This document shows, one piece after another, positions 62,645-64,000 of a stretch of DNA of 64,000 nt. The notes below the pieces were generated by a model. The model made no database searches. It saw nothing but the letters and a program-made list of their open reading frames with translations, and was not told the origin of the DNA. The translations under genes were made by a program, and so were the position numbers. The DNA comes from Methylobacterium sp. 77 (GTDB taxonomy: Bacteria > Pseudomonadota > Alphaproteobacteria > Rhizobiales > Beijerinckiaceae), in contig NZ_KB910516.1 in assembly GCF_000372825.1 (NCBI RefSeq), forward strand, positions 218,011 through 282,010, written 5' to 3'. Every line of letters begins with the position of its first letter. Position 1 is the first letter of the stretch.

Positions 62645-64000
62645 TCAGTTTCGCCGGAGCAGGCGCTCGAAATAATCGAGTTCTTCCCTCGGGCGGCTCG
62701 GATCGCCGAGCTTGCGGCGCAATTCCTCCATGATCCGGCGGGTGCGCTGGACCGCGGATTCGTCGGCGGTCGGAACCTTGCCGCGCCCGTCGGAGAGGTC
62801 ACGGCCCTTGGTCGGACGGCCGAGCGGATCGTCGTCGCGGTTGCCGGCCTGACCTTGCTGGCTCGGGTTGTCGCCGCCCTCCTGCTCGCCCTCGCCCTCA
62901 CCCTGAGCCATGTCCTCCATCTGCTTCTGCATGCCCTCGGCGCCGCGCTTCAGCCCGTCGAGGGCACGGCCCTGCGCGTCGACCGCATCGCCTTCCTTGC
63001 CCTCTCCGAGCGCGCCCTCGGCGTCGCGCATGGCGTCTTCGGCATCGGCGAGGCCGTCCTCGCCCTGCATCCCGAGCTCCTTCATCCGCTTCTGCAGATC
63101 TTCGAGACGCTGCCGCAAGGCCTGCTGGCGGTCGCCCGTTCCGCCCTGGCCCTGCTGCCCCTTCTGACCCTTCTGTCCTTGCTGGCCCTGTTGACCCTGC
63201 TCGCCGCCCTGCTGCTGGCCCTGGTCGCCATCCTGCTGCTGACCCTGCTGGCCGCGCTGGGGCTTCTGGCCCTGCTTCTGCCCCGGCTGCTGGCCGCGCT
63301 TGTTCTGTCCGTCCTTGAAGGTCTCGTCGCGCAAGGCCTGCTGCTCGCGCGACATCTTGTCGAGTTCCTCGGCCTGCTTGTTCATCTCGCGGGCGCTCGG
63401 GTCCGACTTTCCGCCCTGTTCGGCGGTCTGAAGGTTCTCGAGGATGCCGCGAAGCTGTTCGAGGAGGCGCTGGGCTTCGGCGGTGTCGCCGCGCTTCATC
63501 GCCTCTTCCATGTCCTTGAGCATTTTGTTCAGGTCGTCCGGGGTGACGGACTTGGCATTCGGCGGAGATTTGCCCTTCTCGCCCTGCTGCTGGGGCTGCT
63601 TCTGCTGGCGCTCGGCCATCTGCTTCATGAACTTGTCGAGAGCCTGTTTCAGGTCCTCGGTCAGCTTCTTGATCTCGTCGTCCGGCGCGTTGCGGTCGAT
63701 CGCATCCTTCAGCTTGTCCTGGGCCGTGCGCAGGTTCTTCTCGGCGTCGGAGAGATCGCCGTCCTCGATCTTGAGCGCCATCTCCCAGAGCAGATCGGCC
63801 ACCTCGATCAACGCCTCGTCGCTGCGCGCCGCCTTCAGCCGGCGGGATGCGGTGCGAAGCCCGAGGAAGATCGACGTCTGCGGCGTGAACTGATCCGGCG
63901 CGATCATCAGCGCGTCGAGGGCGGTCTGAACTCGGCCGCGGCTCTCGTCGGGCGTGGTCACGAGGCGCCGACGCTCCTCGGCGAGGGCGCGCGCCAGCGG
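62645..64000 (-). CDS. TIGR02302/DUF4175-family protein, partial (5' end beyond the window)
   Basis: About 452 codons of the C-terminal part; the frame is open to the right edge. A helical start (ALAEERRRLVTTPDESRGRV) leads to coiled-coil regions and a long Gln/Gly/Lys-rich stretch at about 63120-63300 (QQGQKGQKGQQGQGG type), then MEELRRKLGDPSRPREELDY at the end, the TIGR02302 signature. Members are large membrane proteins of Rhizobiales with unknown function; the membrane part would lie upstream, outside the window. Confidence 0.85.
   Translation of the reverse strand, partial: PLARALAEERRRLVTTPDESRGRVQTALDALMIAPDQFTPQTSIFLGLRTASRRLKAARSDEALIEVADLLWEMALKIEDGDLSDAEKNLRTAQDKLKDAIDRNAPDDEIKKLTEDLKQALDKFMKQMAERQQKQPQQQGEKGKSPPNAKSVTPDDLNKMLKDMEEAMKRGDTAEAQRLLEQLRGILENLQTAEQGGKSDPSAREMNKQAEELDKMSREQQALRDETFKDGQNKRGQQPGQKQGQKPQRGQQGQQQDGDQGQQQGGEQGQQGQQGQKGQKGQQGQGGTGDRQQALRQRLEDLQKRMKELGMQGEDGLADAEDAMRDAEGALGEGKEGDAVDAQGRALDGLKRGAEGMQKQMEDMAQGEGEGEQEGGDNPSQQGQAGNRDDDPLGRPTKGRDLSDGRGKVPTADESAVQRTRRIMEELRRKLGDPSRPREELDYFERLLRRN

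Overview
The window reads as a chromosomal stretch of a high-GC alphaproteobacterium of the Hyphomicrobiales, most likely Methylobacteriaceae. This is inferred from gene content and order: an adenosyltransferase-etfB-etfA-hydroxybutyryl-CoA dehydrogenase block, a TIGR02302-type Gln/Gly-rich protein, MmcB, an SWIB-domain protein, a lone UreE, and promoter-like GGAAC-N16/17-NGTT sequences typical of the alphaproteobacterial general stress sigma factor EcfG. No rRNA, tRNA, CRISPR array, intact insertion sequence or prophage was recognised, so genus is not certain.

Layout. 0-12.5 kb: dusA (cut by the left edge), ureE, envelope lipoproteins, a TerB/DnaJ protein with an AmiD-type amidase, TerC, a nuclease-like secreted protein, an M48 protease, an ABC exporter, an MFS carrier and a PRC-barrel protein. 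12.5-14.5 kb: sparse region with a possible 46-residue membrane protein, an orphan terminator, the SWIB gene and a decayed unknown gene. 14.5-25.7 kb: DHA2 efflux pump, alpha/beta hydrolase, dehydrogenase, mmcB, a cobalamin-binding protein, DedA, pdxY, a PhzF-like protein, a Nudix protein, a retropepsin-like protease, and the divergent cobS/cobT pair. 25.7-31.2 kb: sensor histidine kinase, a two-subunit molybdenum hydroxylase, and an arylesterase/haloperoxidase-like hydrolase.

31.2-33.6 kb is an accessory patch: an unrecognised 428-residue protein, an IS481-family transposase tail, AT-rich sequence and a nested hairpin. 33.6-39.2 kb: kinase-like phosphotransferase, Fe-S uracil-DNA glycosylase, pyrF, a TetR regulator and a chemoreceptor pseudogene with two frame breaks. 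39.4-47.1 kb is a complete assimilatory sulfate reduction module: cysD-cysN activate sulfate to APS, CysH has the Fe-S cysteines of APS reductases and makes sulfite, and CysJ-CysI reduce it to sulfide. An Lrp-type regulator lies in the divergent centre with two operator-like inverted repeats.

47-57.8 kb: an aspartate-type aminotransferase, an S9 peptidase remnant lacking its core, a dehydrogenase, an exported phosphoesterase, and a group of small or stress-type genes (PfpI-like, Pro-rich protein, CspA, an 86-residue protein), three of them behind EcfG-like promoters. Then an inositol-phosphatase-type enzyme, an unknown protein and an RTX protein whose end is displaced by a frameshift. 57.8-64 kb, all leftward: TIGR02302 protein (cut by the right edge), small membrane protein, PagL-like deacylase, B12 adenosyltransferase, etfB, etfA and 3-hydroxybutyryl-CoA dehydrogenase.

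No clearly new multi-gene system was found. The most useful leads are the EcfG-type promoter cluster at 53.2-54.7 kb, the operator-like repeats in the sulfur locus, the three broken genes (chemoreceptor, S9 peptidase, RTX), and the accessory patch at 31.5-33.5 kb.
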